Source: CAVQRB01 sp963715055
GTDB taxonomy: Bacteria > Pseudomonadota > Alphaproteobacteria > Rhodobacterales > Rhodobacteraceae
Assembly: GCA_963715055.1 (NCBI GenBank)
Contig: CAVQRB010000018.1
Location: 434,001 to 498,000 of the forward strand
DNA: 64,000 nucleotides
Direction: 5' to 3'
The position numbers and the translations under genes were made by a program. A model generated the notes under the pieces. It was not told the origin of the DNA. It was given only the letters and a program-made list of their open reading frames with translations, and searched no databases. This document shows positions 55,300 to 63,467 of the stretch, one piece after another. Positions within the stretch are counted from its first letter, which is position 1. Every line of letters begins with the position of its first letter.

Positions 55300-56112
55300 T
55301 CAGTACCCGGGCAGGGTCTTTTGCGCCTTGGCTACCGTGCCATCCGTATCGGTCATGGTCACATCGACCATTTGCGTCGAACGCGGCACCGACAGCCCGA
55401 CCCGCGGATTTTCCGACAGCGAGATCGACCCGGTCATGGTCGCGAAGCCCGCGCCATCGAGGTCGATATCGACGGTTTCGACATATCGCATCGGAATGAA
55501 AAGCAGGGAGATCTGGTCCATCTGCATGCCCGAGTGCGACGGGTGGGAAATGTCGAGATCCATGCGGTTGAGGCGCGAGGCGAGGCTCGCGAGCTTGCCC
55601 ATCGCCACACCGGGCAACGCGTCGCCAACCTCGATCTGCATCTGCCCGAGCGTTGCAAGCGCCACGTCGGGATCGGTGCCCGGGGGTGCCGCACAAGCGC
55701 CCTGACCGGATGTCTTTACCATGGCCTCCGAGACGAAGATGCGCCCGTCCGTGGTTTCGGCCACCACATGCAAGGGCGTCGGTCCGTTGATCCGCATGGT
55801 AACATCGAAATAGAAACTGGCTTGCGGCGTATCGAGATCGAAGACCGCCGAGACCGGCATCGGGTTTTCGTCGAGCACGACAGTCACCTTGCGGACCTGC
55901 GTATCCGAGGGAGCGATGATCTGCGCCGCAAGGGCTGTGCGCGAGTCCTCGAAGGTACGGTAGGGCGCGTCGATTGCAATCACCGATGTGCCGTCAAGCA
56001 GCGCGCGGTCGCCGTAAAGTTCCCGGCTGATGGCTTCCCAGGCCTCGCTCGCGGCAAAAGCGGGAAGAGCCGTGGCGCAGAACAGGGCCGCAGACAACGT
56101 CAGGTGCTTCAT
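55300..56112 (-). CDS. second quinoprotein-associated SoxYZ-like carrier
   Basis: A 270-residue exported protein (signal peptide MKHLTLSAALFCATALPAFA) similar to the carrier at 46224-47030. The SoxY-like part ends at KTSGQGACAAPPGTDP near residues 135-150, so the Cys is kept although the preceding Gly-Gly is replaced; the SoxZ-like part has LDISHPSHSGMQMDQISLLF and FIPMRYVETVDIDL. Overlaps the beta-propeller gene by 4 bases on the minus strand. Convergent with the Cys-motif gene. Confidence 0.87.
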   Translation of the reverse strand: MKHLTLSAALFCATALPAFAASEAWEAISRELYGDRALLDGTSVIAIDAPYRTFEDSRTALAAQIIAPSDTQVRKVTVVLDENPMPVSAVFDLDTPQASFYFDVTMRINGPTPLHVVAETTDGRIFVSEAMVKTSGQGACAAPPGTDPDVALATLGQMQIEVGDALPGVAMGKLASLASRLNRMDLDISHPSHSGMQMDQISLLFIPMRYVETVDIDLDGAGFATMTGSISLSENPRVGLSVPRSTQMVDVTMTDTDGTVAKAQKTLPGY

Positions 56113-57071
56113 GGCGTTCCTCCCAGAACAAATGCCCCGAAGGCGCGAGGCCCATCGCAGGTATCGATGGTTTCTACCACGGAAAGGGTCTCGGCGTCGA
56201 TCTTTGTGACAGTATTGTCGAACCAGTTCGCAAGGAGGATGTGGCCTCCGTCCGAGGTCGCGTCGATACCTTCCGGGTACTCGCCGCTTGGAAGGGTGGC
56301 AAGGGTCGCCAATGTGGCGAGATCGATCACGCTCACGGTGTTTTCGTATTGGTTCGTGATGAAAGCTCGGTTCCGGGCAAATGCGACGCCATAGGGCCGC
56401 TCGCCTACCGCCACGGTCGCCGTGACGGTTCCGGCAATGGGGTCGATCACCGTGACATCGTTGCTGCCTACATTGGCCACGAAAAGCCGCCCGTCCGGCG
56501 CGAAGCGCAACCCGAAAGGTCGCGTGCCGGTGTCGATCCGGTGGCGCAGGGTCAGGCTCTCCGCATCGAAGAGGGAAACCTGATCCGCGTCTCGGTCGGC
56601 AGAGGCCAGAACCGTGCCGTCGGGCGAGATATCGAGGCCCGCAGGTGCCGCACCGGTCACAAGTTCAGTCTCTGTTTCGAGGCTTTCTGCTTCCAGCACC
56701 CAGATGCGCGCATTGTACCAGTCCGACACGAAGACGCGGGCGCGGCGTGCGTCCACGCTGATACCGATGGGTCCGCCGTCAAGCGTCACGTGGGCAAGAA
56801 CGTGCCCGTTCGACGGATCAAGCCGGCGCACAACCTTGCTGTCGGCGGAGACAGTGAACACCGCACCGGGGCTGGCCGCGACGCCTGCGGGCTTTCCGGG
56901 CAGGGACCAGCGCGAGACCTCCTTTTCTGTCACCACGTCAATCACGCTGAGCGCGTCGCCGTTTTGACAGGTGACGAAAGCCAAGTCCCCTGCCGCAAGA
57001 GAACTTGCGGCGAGGCTCAGCAGCAGAGCCAGGTCAGGAGCCCGGCGCACCGAACTTTTCGACCAGCGCAT
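56109..57071 (-). CDS. YVTN-type beta-propeller protein, quinoprotein-associated
   Basis: A 320-residue exported seven-bladed propeller. Signal segment APDLALLLSLAASSLAAG, then repeated YVTN units such as AFVTCQNGDALSVIDVVTEK, RLFVANVGSNDVTVIDPIAG and AFITNQYENTVSVIDLATLA. Members occur with PQQ dehydrogenases (TIGR03866 type). ATG 57071 overlaps the SRPBCC stop by 38 bases; GTG 57050 would give a shorter signal peptide and is a real alternative. A paralogue is at 59415-60386. Confidence 0.85.
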   Translation of the reverse strand: MRWSKSSVRRAPDLALLLSLAASSLAAGDLAFVTCQNGDALSVIDVVTEKEVSRWSLPGKPAGVAASPGAVFTVSADSKVVRRLDPSNGHVLAHVTLDGGPIGISVDARRARVFVSDWYNARIWVLEAESLETETELVTGAAPAGLDISPDGTVLASADRDADQVSLFDAESLTLRHRIDTGTRPFGLRFAPDGRLFVANVGSNDVTVIDPIAGTVTATVAVGERPYGVAFARNRAFITNQYENTVSVIDLATLATLATLPSGEYPEGIDATSDGGHILLANWFDNTVTKIDAETLSVVETIDTCDGPRAFGAFVLGGTP

Positions 57072-57579
57072 CGAGACCCGCCTGATAGACACCGGTGACG
57101 GCGGCAACCGCAGCCTCGTCGTTGAGCTCCGGTGGTGGGTCGTTGTTGGGATACCCACGATAGAAGGCACCGCGCCATTCGACGATCGATCCGCCGCCAT
57201 CCCGCGGCTTCACGGTCAGATGCGCGGAATAATTCGTGACTGGCAGAACCTCCACGGCCACCTCCTCGATGCGGTAGGAATAGGTCATCTTGTCGGCGTC
57301 GTACTTGTAAAGAAGCTCCGAAATCGTCGGTCCGCCTTCCTGGCCCAGTGTCAGCACCCGCGTCGCGTCGACCTCATTGCCATTCTCACCGGTGCTGGCA
57401 TGCACCGCAGGATGCCAGGACATGTCCTGGAAGTTGCCGATGGTCTGCCAGACTTCCGCGGGCTCGGCTGCAACCTCCGCGCTCAGGGTCACCTTCTGTC
57501 GCGTTGGCCCGTGCGCCGATGCGATGCCCGGCAACAGCGCAAAGGCAAGCCCCGTCATCAGAACGATACGTCTTTTCAT
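57034..57579 (-). CDS. SRPBCC-family exported protein (MxaD-like)
   Basis: A 181-residue protein with signal peptide (KRRIVLMTGLAFALLPGIASA) and a START/SRPBCC lipid- or ligand-binding fold: VAAEPAEVWQTIGNFQDMSW, VLTLGQEGGPTISELLYKYD and GGGSIVEWRGAFYRGYP. MxaD of methanol-dehydrogenase clusters has the same fold and aids electron transfer to its cytochrome. GGGGGAGGA precedes ATG 57579. Overlaps the DUF3280 gene by 4 bases. Confidence 0.87.
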   Translation of the reverse strand: MKRRIVLMTGLAFALLPGIASAHGPTRQKVTLSAEVAAEPAEVWQTIGNFQDMSWHPAVHASTGENGNEVDATRVLTLGQEGGPTISELLYKYDADKMTYSYRIEEVAVEVLPVTNYSAHLTVKPRDGGGSIVEWRGAFYRGYPNNDPPPELNDEAAVAAVTGVYQAGLDALVEKFGAPGS

Positions 57580-58064
57580 TTGTCCTCCCCCTTGAAGAAA
57601 CGGTTTTTCAGAATGTAGCGCATGCCGCGGTCCCAGCTTTCGTCGGTGTTGCCGCGAATGTCCACGACGCCACCCTTGACGGTCTCGCCGGTCGCCGTGT
57701 CGCGCAATTGCAGGTTTATGGCGAGGATCAGGTTCGAGGTTTTTTGCACCTCGCCCACCAGCGCATAGCTTGCGCCCAGCGATGCCGCGATGCGCGTGTC
57801 GCAGCCGTAGCATTTCGCGAGGTTCACGTGCCTTTCGATCTCGTTCCGGGCGGGTTCGATATCAACCAGCTCATAGCCCTTCGCGGTGAAGGTCTGCGCC
57901 ACCATCGTCTCGAGACGCACAATCCGCGCGAGTTCCGCCGGGTCCTGTCCAAGTTCGGTTGTCTGGAGCGAACTGTCGAGCAGGTAGAGGCCGAAGAAGG
58001 CCACTTTTTCCTGAGCGAAAGCGGGCGTTACCGCCAGCAAAACCGTGAACAAAATCAGCCGCAT
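57576..58064 (-). CDS. DUF3280/DUF2380 exported protein
   Basis: A 162-residue protein with signal peptide MRLILFTVLLAVTPAFAQE. Core: VAFFGLYLLDSSLQTTELGQ, AKGYELVDIEPARNEIERHV, LAKCYGCDTRIAASLGASYA (two Cys in CYGC) and GGVVDIRGNTDESWDRGMRY. It belongs to a family seen almost only in quinoprotein loci; function unknown. First gene of the minus-strand operon DUF3280-SRPBCC-propeller-SoxYZ-like. Confidence 0.85.
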   Translation of the reverse strand: MRLILFTVLLAVTPAFAQEKVAFFGLYLLDSSLQTTELGQDPAELARIVRLETMVAQTFTAKGYELVDIEPARNEIERHVNLAKCYGCDTRIAASLGASYALVGEVQKTSNLILAINLQLRDTATGETVKGGVVDIRGNTDESWDRGMRYILKNRFFKGEDK

Positions 58065-58071
58065 GGACCCG

Positions 58072-58088
58072 TTCTTAATTAATAAGAA
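58072..58088. promoter_or_regulatory. AT-rich inverted repeat in divergent promoter
   Basis: TTCTTA (58072-58077), ATTAA, TAAGAA (58083-58088) lies 8 bases before the DUF3280 start and 124 before the LutA-like start. In GC-rich DNA a 17-bp AT-rich near-palindrome stands out as an operator candidate for either direction. An AGTATCGG (reverse complement CCGATACT) at 58138-58145 matches the shared half-site seen upstream of the response regulator gene. Confidence 0.45.
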
Positions 58089-58156
58089 TCGCCCTTTATG
58101 GTGCGGGTGGTAGGCTCATGCTCACAACCCGGCCAAAAGTATCGGTTCACGATCCG

Positions 58157-58188
58157 GTCCGGGCACTAGATCAAGGGAGAGCCCGGAC
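58157..58188 (+). other. leader hairpin before the LutA-like gene
   Basis: GTCCGGGC (58157-58164) and GCCCGGAC (58181-58188) pair perfectly across a 16-base loop that contains a GGGAG sequence, 23 bases ahead of the start codon. It may be an mRNA structure controlling expression. Confidence 0.45.
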
Positions 58189-58211
58189 GCATTTGATCGG
58201 GCAGGGAGGAC

Positions 58212-59402
58212 ATGGTGATACGATTTACTTCGCTCCTCGCGGCGCTGGGCCTGTTGTTCTGCGCAGGCGCGCCGGCTTGGGCGATCGACGTGAAAGCGGC
58301 GGTGCTGCGCGTGGATTACCCCATTCTGCTGCCGATCAGCCGCTACGACCTGCGTCCGGATGATCTGGGCTTCGCGGGGGCGGCGCTTGCCGACGAGGAC
58401 AATGGCACCACGGGCGGTTTTCTGGGGCATACCTATGAAACCAGGACCGTGGCGACGGAACCCGAAGGGGCCGATGCGGCGCTCGATGCCCTGCTTGCCG
58501 ATGGGATCCGGCTGATCGTCGTGATGGCGAAGGGAGAGGACGTGCTGCGTCTGACGGACCGGGCGGCTGACGCGGGCGCGCTCGTCTTCAATGCCACGGC
58601 GCCCGATGAGACGCTGCGCGACGATCAGTGCCGCGCCAATCTGCTGCACACTGCACCCAGCAATGCGATGCTTGCGGATGCGGTGGCGCAATTCGCGGTA
58701 TGGAAGAAATGGGATGAGTGGTTTCTGATCTCCGGCAGCAACCCCGAGGACATCGCGATCGCCGAAGCCTACCGCAAGTCCGCGCGCAAGTTCGGCGCGA
58801 CGATCACCGAAGACCGCAGTTTCGAGGACACCGGCGGGTCGCGGCGCACCGATTCCGGTCACGTGCTCGTGCAGCGCCAGCTTCCCACCTTTACGCAGGA
58901 CGCCGATGACCATGATGTGGTGATCGCCGCCGACGGAAGCGACTATTTTGCGCGCTACCTGAGTTATCATCTTTGGACACCACGCCCGGTGATGGGGTCG
59001 GGCGGGCTGATCCCGACGACCTTCCACGGCGCTCATGAAGCCTATGGTGCCACGCAATACCAGACCCGTTTCGAGAAGCTGACCCTGCGCTATGCCAAGC
59101 CTGAGGATTACAACGTCTGGTTGGCGCTGCGCGTCGTCGGCGAGGCAGTGACGCGCGGCAATACCGCAGACCCGCAAGGCGTGCGGGACTACGCGATTTC
59201 GGATGCCTTTGAGCTTGCGGCCTTCAAGGGCACCAAGGTCACTTTCCGCGACTGGAATGGCCAACTGCGTCAGCCAATCCTGCTCTATGACGGCTCGATC
59301 ACCGTGAGCGTCAGCCCGCAGGAAGGCTTCCTGCACCAGTCGTCGCCACTCGATACGCTGGGTCTCGACCGCCCGGAAAGCCGTTGCACCGCATTCAACT
59401 GA
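58212..59402 (+). CDS. PQQ-associated ABC-type substrate-binding protein (LutA-like)
   Basis: A 396-residue periplasmic protein with signal peptide (IRFTSLLAALGLLFCAGAPAWA). Segments such as RYDLRPDDLGFAGAALADED, TGGFLGHTYETRTVATEPEG and NLLHTAPSNAMLADAVAQFA place it with the branched-chain-amino-acid-like binding proteins of PQQ alcohol-dehydrogenase systems (TIGR03863 type), which include LutA of the lanthanide uptake cluster in Methylobacterium. The cognate ATPase and permease of that system do not follow; a beta-propeller gene does. GGGAGG precedes the ATG. Confidence 0.87.
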   Translation: MVIRFTSLLAALGLLFCAGAPAWAIDVKAAVLRVDYPILLPISRYDLRPDDLGFAGAALADEDNGTTGGFLGHTYETRTVATEPEGADAALDALLADGIRLIVVMAKGEDVLRLTDRAADAGALVFNATAPDETLRDDQCRANLLHTAPSNAMLADAVAQFAVWKKWDEWFLISGSNPEDIAIAEAYRKSARKFGATITEDRSFEDTGGSRRTDSGHVLVQRQLPTFTQDADDHDVVIAADGSDYFARYLSYHLWTPRPVMGSGGLIPTTFHGAHEAYGATQYQTRFEKLTLRYAKPEDYNVWLALRVVGEAVTRGNTADPQGVRDYAISDAFELAAFKGTKVTFRDWNGQLRQPILLYDGSITVSVSPQEGFLHQSSPLDTLGLDRPESRCTAFN

Positions 59403-59414
59403 GGGAAGATATCC

Positions 59415-60386
59415 ATGCGACACCTTCTGCTTACTTCCGCATTTGTCCTGGTGACCGCCGCTCCGGCGCTGGCAGGCAAGGCCTTTGTCACCAATGAACG
59501 CGGCAACACCGTCACCGTGGTCAATACCGAGACATGGGAGGTGGAGACCGAGTTCTTCGCCGGCAACCGGCCGCGCGGGATCACCGTAAGCCCGGATGGA
59601 ACCAAGATCTATGTCTGCGCCTCCGACGACAACCTTGTGCGGGTCTTCGATTCGACAACCTATGAGGAACTGCCGAGCCTGCCCTCCGGCCCCGACCCGG
59701 AGCTTTTCGTGCTGGAGCCCTCCGGCACCCGTCTCTACATCGCCAATGAGGACGACAACCTCGTCACCGTGACCGACACGGAGACACGCACCGTCCTGGC
59801 GGAAGTCCCGGTAGGCGTCGAGCCCGAGGGCATGGGTATTTCGCCCGATGCCAAATTCGTGGTGAATACCTCCGAGACCACCAACATGGCGCATTTCATC
59901 TCCACTGAGGATTATCAGATCAAGCACAACGTGCTGGTGGATCAGCGCCCGCGCTACGCGGAGTATACCAAGGATGGCAAACGCCTCTTCGTCACCTCCG
60001 AGATCGGCGGGACGGTCACCGCCATGGATATCGCCGAGGACGGCACGCCGACGGTGGTGGGCAAGATCACCTTCGAGGTGCCCGGCGTGCAGCCCGAATG
60101 GCTGCAGCCCGTGGGCGTGGAAATCACTTCCGACGGCACGCGGCTCTTCGTGGCGCTGGGGCCGGCGAACCGTGTCGCGGTGATCGATGCACAAACACTG
60201 GAAGTGATCGACTACATCCTCGTGGGCCAGCGGGTCTGGCAGCTCAAGTTCACACCGGATGAGAAGTATCTGCTGACGACCAACGGCAATTCCAATGACA
60301 TCACAGTGATTGATGTGGCGAAGGAAGAGGCGATCAAATCGGTGCAGGTGGGCCAGCAGCCCTGGGGTGTCGTGACAATAGAATAA
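59415..60386 (+). CDS. PQQ-associated YVTN beta-propeller protein
   Basis: A 323-residue exported propeller with signal peptide (RHLLLTSAFVLVTAAPALA). Repeats include GKAFVTNERGNTVTVVNTET, RLYIANEDDNLVTVTDTETR and RLFVALGPANRVAVIDAQTL. Same family as the minus-strand propeller (56109-57071). Such proteins normally accompany LutA-like binding proteins; 12 bases separate them here. Confidence 0.88.
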   Translation: MRHLLLTSAFVLVTAAPALAGKAFVTNERGNTVTVVNTETWEVETEFFAGNRPRGITVSPDGTKIYVCASDDNLVRVFDSTTYEELPSLPSGPDPELFVLEPSGTRLYIANEDDNLVTVTDTETRTVLAEVPVGVEPEGMGISPDAKFVVNTSETTNMAHFISTEDYQIKHNVLVDQRPRYAEYTKDGKRLFVTSEIGGTVTAMDIAEDGTPTVVGKITFEVPGVQPEWLQPVGVEITSDGTRLFVALGPANRVAVIDAQTLEVIDYILVGQRVWQLKFTPDEKYLLTTNGNSNDITVIDVAKEEAIKSVQVGQQPWGVVTIE

Positions 60387-60405
60387 GACAAGGGAGACTT
60401 ACAAA

Positions 60406-60843
60406 ATGCGTAGACTGATCATTGCCCTCTTTGCAGGCATCATGGCGGCCCCGGTATCCGCCGCGCCGCTCTGTACCGACTTCGGCTTTGCCGGGCTTCT
60501 CGCCAAGTGTAACCGCGGCGAGACCATCAAGCTGACGCTCGCCTCCGGTCAGCCGCTCGGCGAGGATGTGCAGCTGCAATCCGGCGCCTATTACACGCTG
60601 GAGATCACTGCCGACGGATCGGCGGAGCTTGCGGTGGAGGGACCGAGCTTTTTCCGGGCGATCTGGATGAACGAGATCGTTATCAACTCCATCGAGATCC
60701 GCCCGATGGCGATCGATTCCATAGAATTCGACAAGGCTGGCGTGGTGGAGATGTCCTTTGTCGCCATCAAGCCCGGCAGCCATGTGCTGCGCATCCCCGG
60801 ATCGACCGGCGAGTCGCAATCCGTTACCATATCCATCCAGTAA
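60406..60843 (+). CDS. small exported protein, cupredoxin-like in appearance
   Basis: A 145-residue protein with signal peptide (RRLIIALFAGIMAAPVSAA) and two Cys near the mature N-terminus (PLCTDFGFAGLLAKCNRGET). The rest is beta-rich: SGAYYTLEITADGSAELAVE, FFRAIWMNEIVINSIEIRPM, SFVAIKPGSHVLRIPG. The beta pattern resembles a cupredoxin domain but I do not see a complete type 1 copper site. GGGAG precedes the ATG. Found in the LutA-like operon; function unknown. Confidence 0.75.
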   Translation: MRRLIIALFAGIMAAPVSAAPLCTDFGFAGLLAKCNRGETIKLTLASGQPLGEDVQLQSGAYYTLEITADGSAELAVEGPSFFRAIWMNEIVINSIEIRPMAIDSIEFDKAGVVEMSFVAIKPGSHVLRIPGSTGESQSVTISIQ

Positions 60844-60856
60844 GGGAGAGACTGAT

Positions 60857-61108
60857 ATGAAAACGACCATAGCGGCGGGCATCATCGCCCTGATTGCCGC
60901 CCCGGTCTTTGCAGAGGCCCATGTGGATGCGGACACCGTGGCCAGGATCGAGGCCTTTCTAGCCTCGATCGAATGCCAGATGGACCCCGATGACATCGAG
61001 GTCGAGGAGGATGGCTACGACCTCGACGACGTGATCTGCAAGGGTGGAAACCAGTTTGACATCAAGCTCGACAAGGAGCTCAACGAAGTGAGCCGCAGTG
61101 CGGAGTGA
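60857..61108 (+). CDS. small, very acidic exported protein (PepSY-like)
   Basis: An 83-residue protein: signal peptide of about 21 residues (MKTTIAAGIIALIAAPVFA), then a 62-residue mature chain with about 19 Asp/Glu. The acidic run MDPDDIEVEEDGYDLDDVIC is followed by KGGNQFDIKLDKELNEV, a beta-hairpin arrangement like a PepSY domain. Two Cys (mature positions 19 and 40) could pair. Small acidic periplasmic proteins can bind multivalent cations, so a lanthanide or calcium role is possible, but there is no EF-hand loop. Starts 13 bases after the preceding gene. Confidence 0.75.
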   Translation: MKTTIAAGIIALIAAPVFAEAHVDADTVARIEAFLASIECQMDPDDIEVEEDGYDLDDVICKGGNQFDIKLDKELNEVSRSAE

Positions 61109-61134
61109 GGCCCTTCGACGGAGGAGGACGACAG

Positions 61135-62103
61135 ATGATACGGCTCAGGGGCTGGATTACAGCACTGCTGGTGATGGTGGCAGGACCCGCACTGGCGCAG
61201 GACCTGCCTGTGGTCCGGCTCGCCGTGCTACAGATCGGCACGGTGAACTGGGAACTCGAGACGATCACCGCCAATGGCTTCGACGAAAAGCACGGCTTCC
61301 GGCTGGAGATGCAGCCCTATGCCGACAATGGCGCAACGCGGATTGCCGTCGAGGGCGGCGCGGCGGACATGGCTGTCGCCGACTGGATCTGGGTCGCGCG
61401 GCAGCGGGCGGCGGGCAAGGGCTATGTCTTCATCCCCTATTCCCGCGCCGTGGGCGGAGTCGTCGTGCCCGCGTCCAGCATGGCCAGCTCCCTTGAGGAT
61501 CTCAAGGGTGGCAAGATCGGCATCGCCGGTGGGCCGCTGGACAAATCCTGGCTTATCCTGCGCGCCTATGCGCAACAGGCCTACGGCATGGACCTCGCAG
61601 CCGAAACCGAGCAGGTCTACGGCGCGCCACCGCTGATCTTCAAATCCGCATCGGGCGGTGACTACGCCGGGGCCATCAATTTCTGGCACTTTCTGGCCAA
61701 GATGAAAGCCGCCGGCATGCGGGAACTGATCTCGGTGGAAGAGGCGGGCAAGGCGCTCGGTCTCGATGCCGACACGCCGCTGCTGGGCTACTACGCCAAG
61801 GAGAGCTTTCTCGCCGCCCATCCCGGTCTTGCGCAGGCCTTCTATGAGGCCAGCCGGGAGGCCAAGGACCTGTTGGCCAGTTCGGATGAAGCATGGGAGG
61901 CCATCCGGTCGCAGATGAACGCGGACAACGATGCTGAGTTCGAGGCCCTCAAGCGCGACTGGGTCGCCGGAATACCGCCGCGCAGCCCGGTCGATGCCGA
62001 TGCTGCGGCCAAGGTGCTGGCGCTGATGGCCCAGCTTGGCGGTGCTGAGCTTGTGGGGGACGTCACAGCGATTCCGGACGGCCTTTTTGCCGATCTTGAG
62101 TGA
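61135..62103 (+). CDS. ABC transporter substrate-binding protein, SsuA/NrtT/THI5 class
   Basis: A 322-residue periplasmic protein. Signal peptide (RGWITALLVMVAGPALAQ), then PVVRLAVLQIGTVNWELETI, GFRLEMQPYADNGATRIAVE and GGAADMAVADWIWVARQRA, the NMT1/SsuA-like order. ATG 61135 has GGAGGAGG at 8 bases; an upstream in-frame start would have none. Not a member of the LutA family. Ligands of this class include sulfonates, thiamine precursors and metal chelates; the specific one is unknown. First gene of the ABC operon. Confidence 0.88.
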   Translation: MIRLRGWITALLVMVAGPALAQDLPVVRLAVLQIGTVNWELETITANGFDEKHGFRLEMQPYADNGATRIAVEGGAADMAVADWIWVARQRAAGKGYVFIPYSRAVGGVVVPASSMASSLEDLKGGKIGIAGGPLDKSWLILRAYAQQAYGMDLAAETEQVYGAPPLIFKSASGGDYAGAINFWHFLAKMKAAGMRELISVEEAGKALGLDADTPLLGYYAKESFLAAHPGLAQAFYEASREAKDLLASSDEAWEAIRSQMNADNDAEFEALKRDWVAGIPPRSPVDADAAAKVLALMAQLGGAELVGDVTAIPDGLFADLE

Positions 62104-62112
62104 CACGGGCGG

Positions 62113-62862
62113 ATGGATAGCACGCGATTCACGCCGCTCTATTCCATCGCGGGCCTTCTGACGCTCTGGGTCCTGGCCGCCTACATCACGGATGATCCGC
62201 AGATTCTGCCGACGCCCTGGCAGCTTTTGCCGCTCTTCGGGGGTGAACTGGCCTCGGGCGAATTGCTGCGCCATCTCGGCGTGACACTCCTGCGCGTGCT
62301 TTGGGCCTTCGTGCTGGCGATGAGCCTCGGCACCGCGATCGGCGTCGCGATGGGGCGTTCGGAGCGACTGAACCGCTGGCTCGACCCCTGGCTGGTGATC
62401 TTCCTGAACCTGCCTGCGCTTGTGTTGATCGTGCTCTGTTACCTCTGGATTGGCCTGACCGAAGCGGCGGCCATCGTGGCGGTCACGCTCAACAAGATCC
62501 CGAATGTCGCCATCGTCCTGCGCGAAGGCGGCAGGGCGCTCGATCCGAACCTCGATGCCATGGCGCAGGTCTACCGACTGAGTTGGTGGACACGGATGCG
62601 CCATGTCATCCTGCCGCAGCTTGCGCCGTTCCTCGCGGCGGCGGCGCGTGGGGGCGTCGCGGTGATCTGGAAGATCGTGCTGGTTGTGGAATTCCTCGGG
62701 CGGTCTTCCGGCGTAGGTTTCCAGATCCACCTCTATTTCCAGCTTTTCGATGTGGCGATGGTTCTGGTCTATGCGCTCTCCTTCATCTGCGTGATGCTGG
62801 TCGCGGAATGGTGCCTTCTGCAACCCTGGGAGCGGCGCGTCGGCCGCTGGCGCCGGGCATGA
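62113..62862 (+). CDS. ABC transporter permease, SsuC/NrtB class
   Basis: A 249-residue inner-membrane permease with five or six hydrophobic helices (GVTLLRVLWAFVLAMSLGTA; WLVIFLNLPALVLIVLCYLW) and the coupling loop ALDPNLDAMAQVYRLSWWTR. It follows the binding protein gene and overlaps the ATPase gene by 4 bases. Confidence 0.9.
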   Translation: MDSTRFTPLYSIAGLLTLWVLAAYITDDPQILPTPWQLLPLFGGELASGELLRHLGVTLLRVLWAFVLAMSLGTAIGVAMGRSERLNRWLDPWLVIFLNLPALVLIVLCYLWIGLTEAAAIVAVTLNKIPNVAIVLREGGRALDPNLDAMAQVYRLSWWTRMRHVILPQLAPFLAAAARGGVAVIWKIVLVVEFLGRSSGVGFQIHLYFQLFDVAMVLVYALSFICVMLVAEWCLLQPWERRVGRWRRA

Positions 62863-63461
62863 TCCGGGTCGATGTAAAGGGCAAGTCCTTCGGCGGTATG
62901 CCCGTGCTCGGACCCATCGCCTTCGAGGTGGCACCGGGCGAAACTGTGGCCCTTGTCGGACCTTCAGGGATAGGAAAATCGACCCTGTTGCGGATCATCG
63001 CCGGCATTGATCTCGACTTCGAGGGCGAGATCAGCCGGCCCGAGGTCGTGGCGATTGTGTTTCAGGAACCCACGTTGTTGCCCTGGCGAACCGCGGCGCA
63101 GAACCTGATGCTGATCCATCCGGGCCTGTCAGAAAAGGCGGCGCTAAGCGCCCTCGAAAGCGTCGGGCTCGGTGACAAGGCCGCCTATTTCCCGGGCCAG
63201 TTGTCGCTCGGACAGCAGCGGCGGCTTTCACTGGCCCGGGCCTTTGCCGGGCAGCCGGAACTTCTGGTCATGGACGAGCCCTTCGCCTCACTCGACTCGG
63301 ATACCGCCGAGACCATGCTGGGGCTTACCGAAGCGCTGATCGCGGCGCACCGCCCGGCGACACTCTTTGTCACCCATGCGAAGGCCGAGGCCGATCGGCT
63401 GGCGGAACGTGTCTTGCTATTGCAGCAACGCGAAGGAGGTGCCGTGCTTGCGAGACCCTGA
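62859..63461 (+). CDS. ABC transporter ATP-binding protein, SsuB class, short form
   Basis: A 200-residue ATPase. Walker A LVGPSGIGKSTLLRIIAG, Q-loop VFQEPTLLPWRTA, signature LSLGQQRRLSLARAFAGQP (LSLGQ instead of the usual LSGGQ), Walker B LLVMDEPFASLDSD, switch His VTHAKAEADRLAER. It has no C-terminal regulatory domain, so it is short for the family. Starts on ATG in the permease stop (ATGA). Pairs with the permease and binding protein just upstream. Confidence 0.9.
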   Translation: MIRVDVKGKSFGGMPVLGPIAFEVAPGETVALVGPSGIGKSTLLRIIAGIDLDFEGEISRPEVVAIVFQEPTLLPWRTAAQNLMLIHPGLSEKAALSALESVGLGDKAAYFPGQLSLGQQRRLSLARAFAGQPELLVMDEPFASLDSDTAETMLGLTEALIAAHRPATLFVTHAKAEADRLAERVLLLQQREGGAVLARP

Positions 63462-63467
63462 CCGCGT

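Noticed and set aside
58122..60194. A 690-codon open frame on the minus strand
   Set aside because: It is antisense to the LutA-like and propeller genes, which have signal peptides, ribosome sites and family motifs. Long antisense frames are common in GC-rich DNA.
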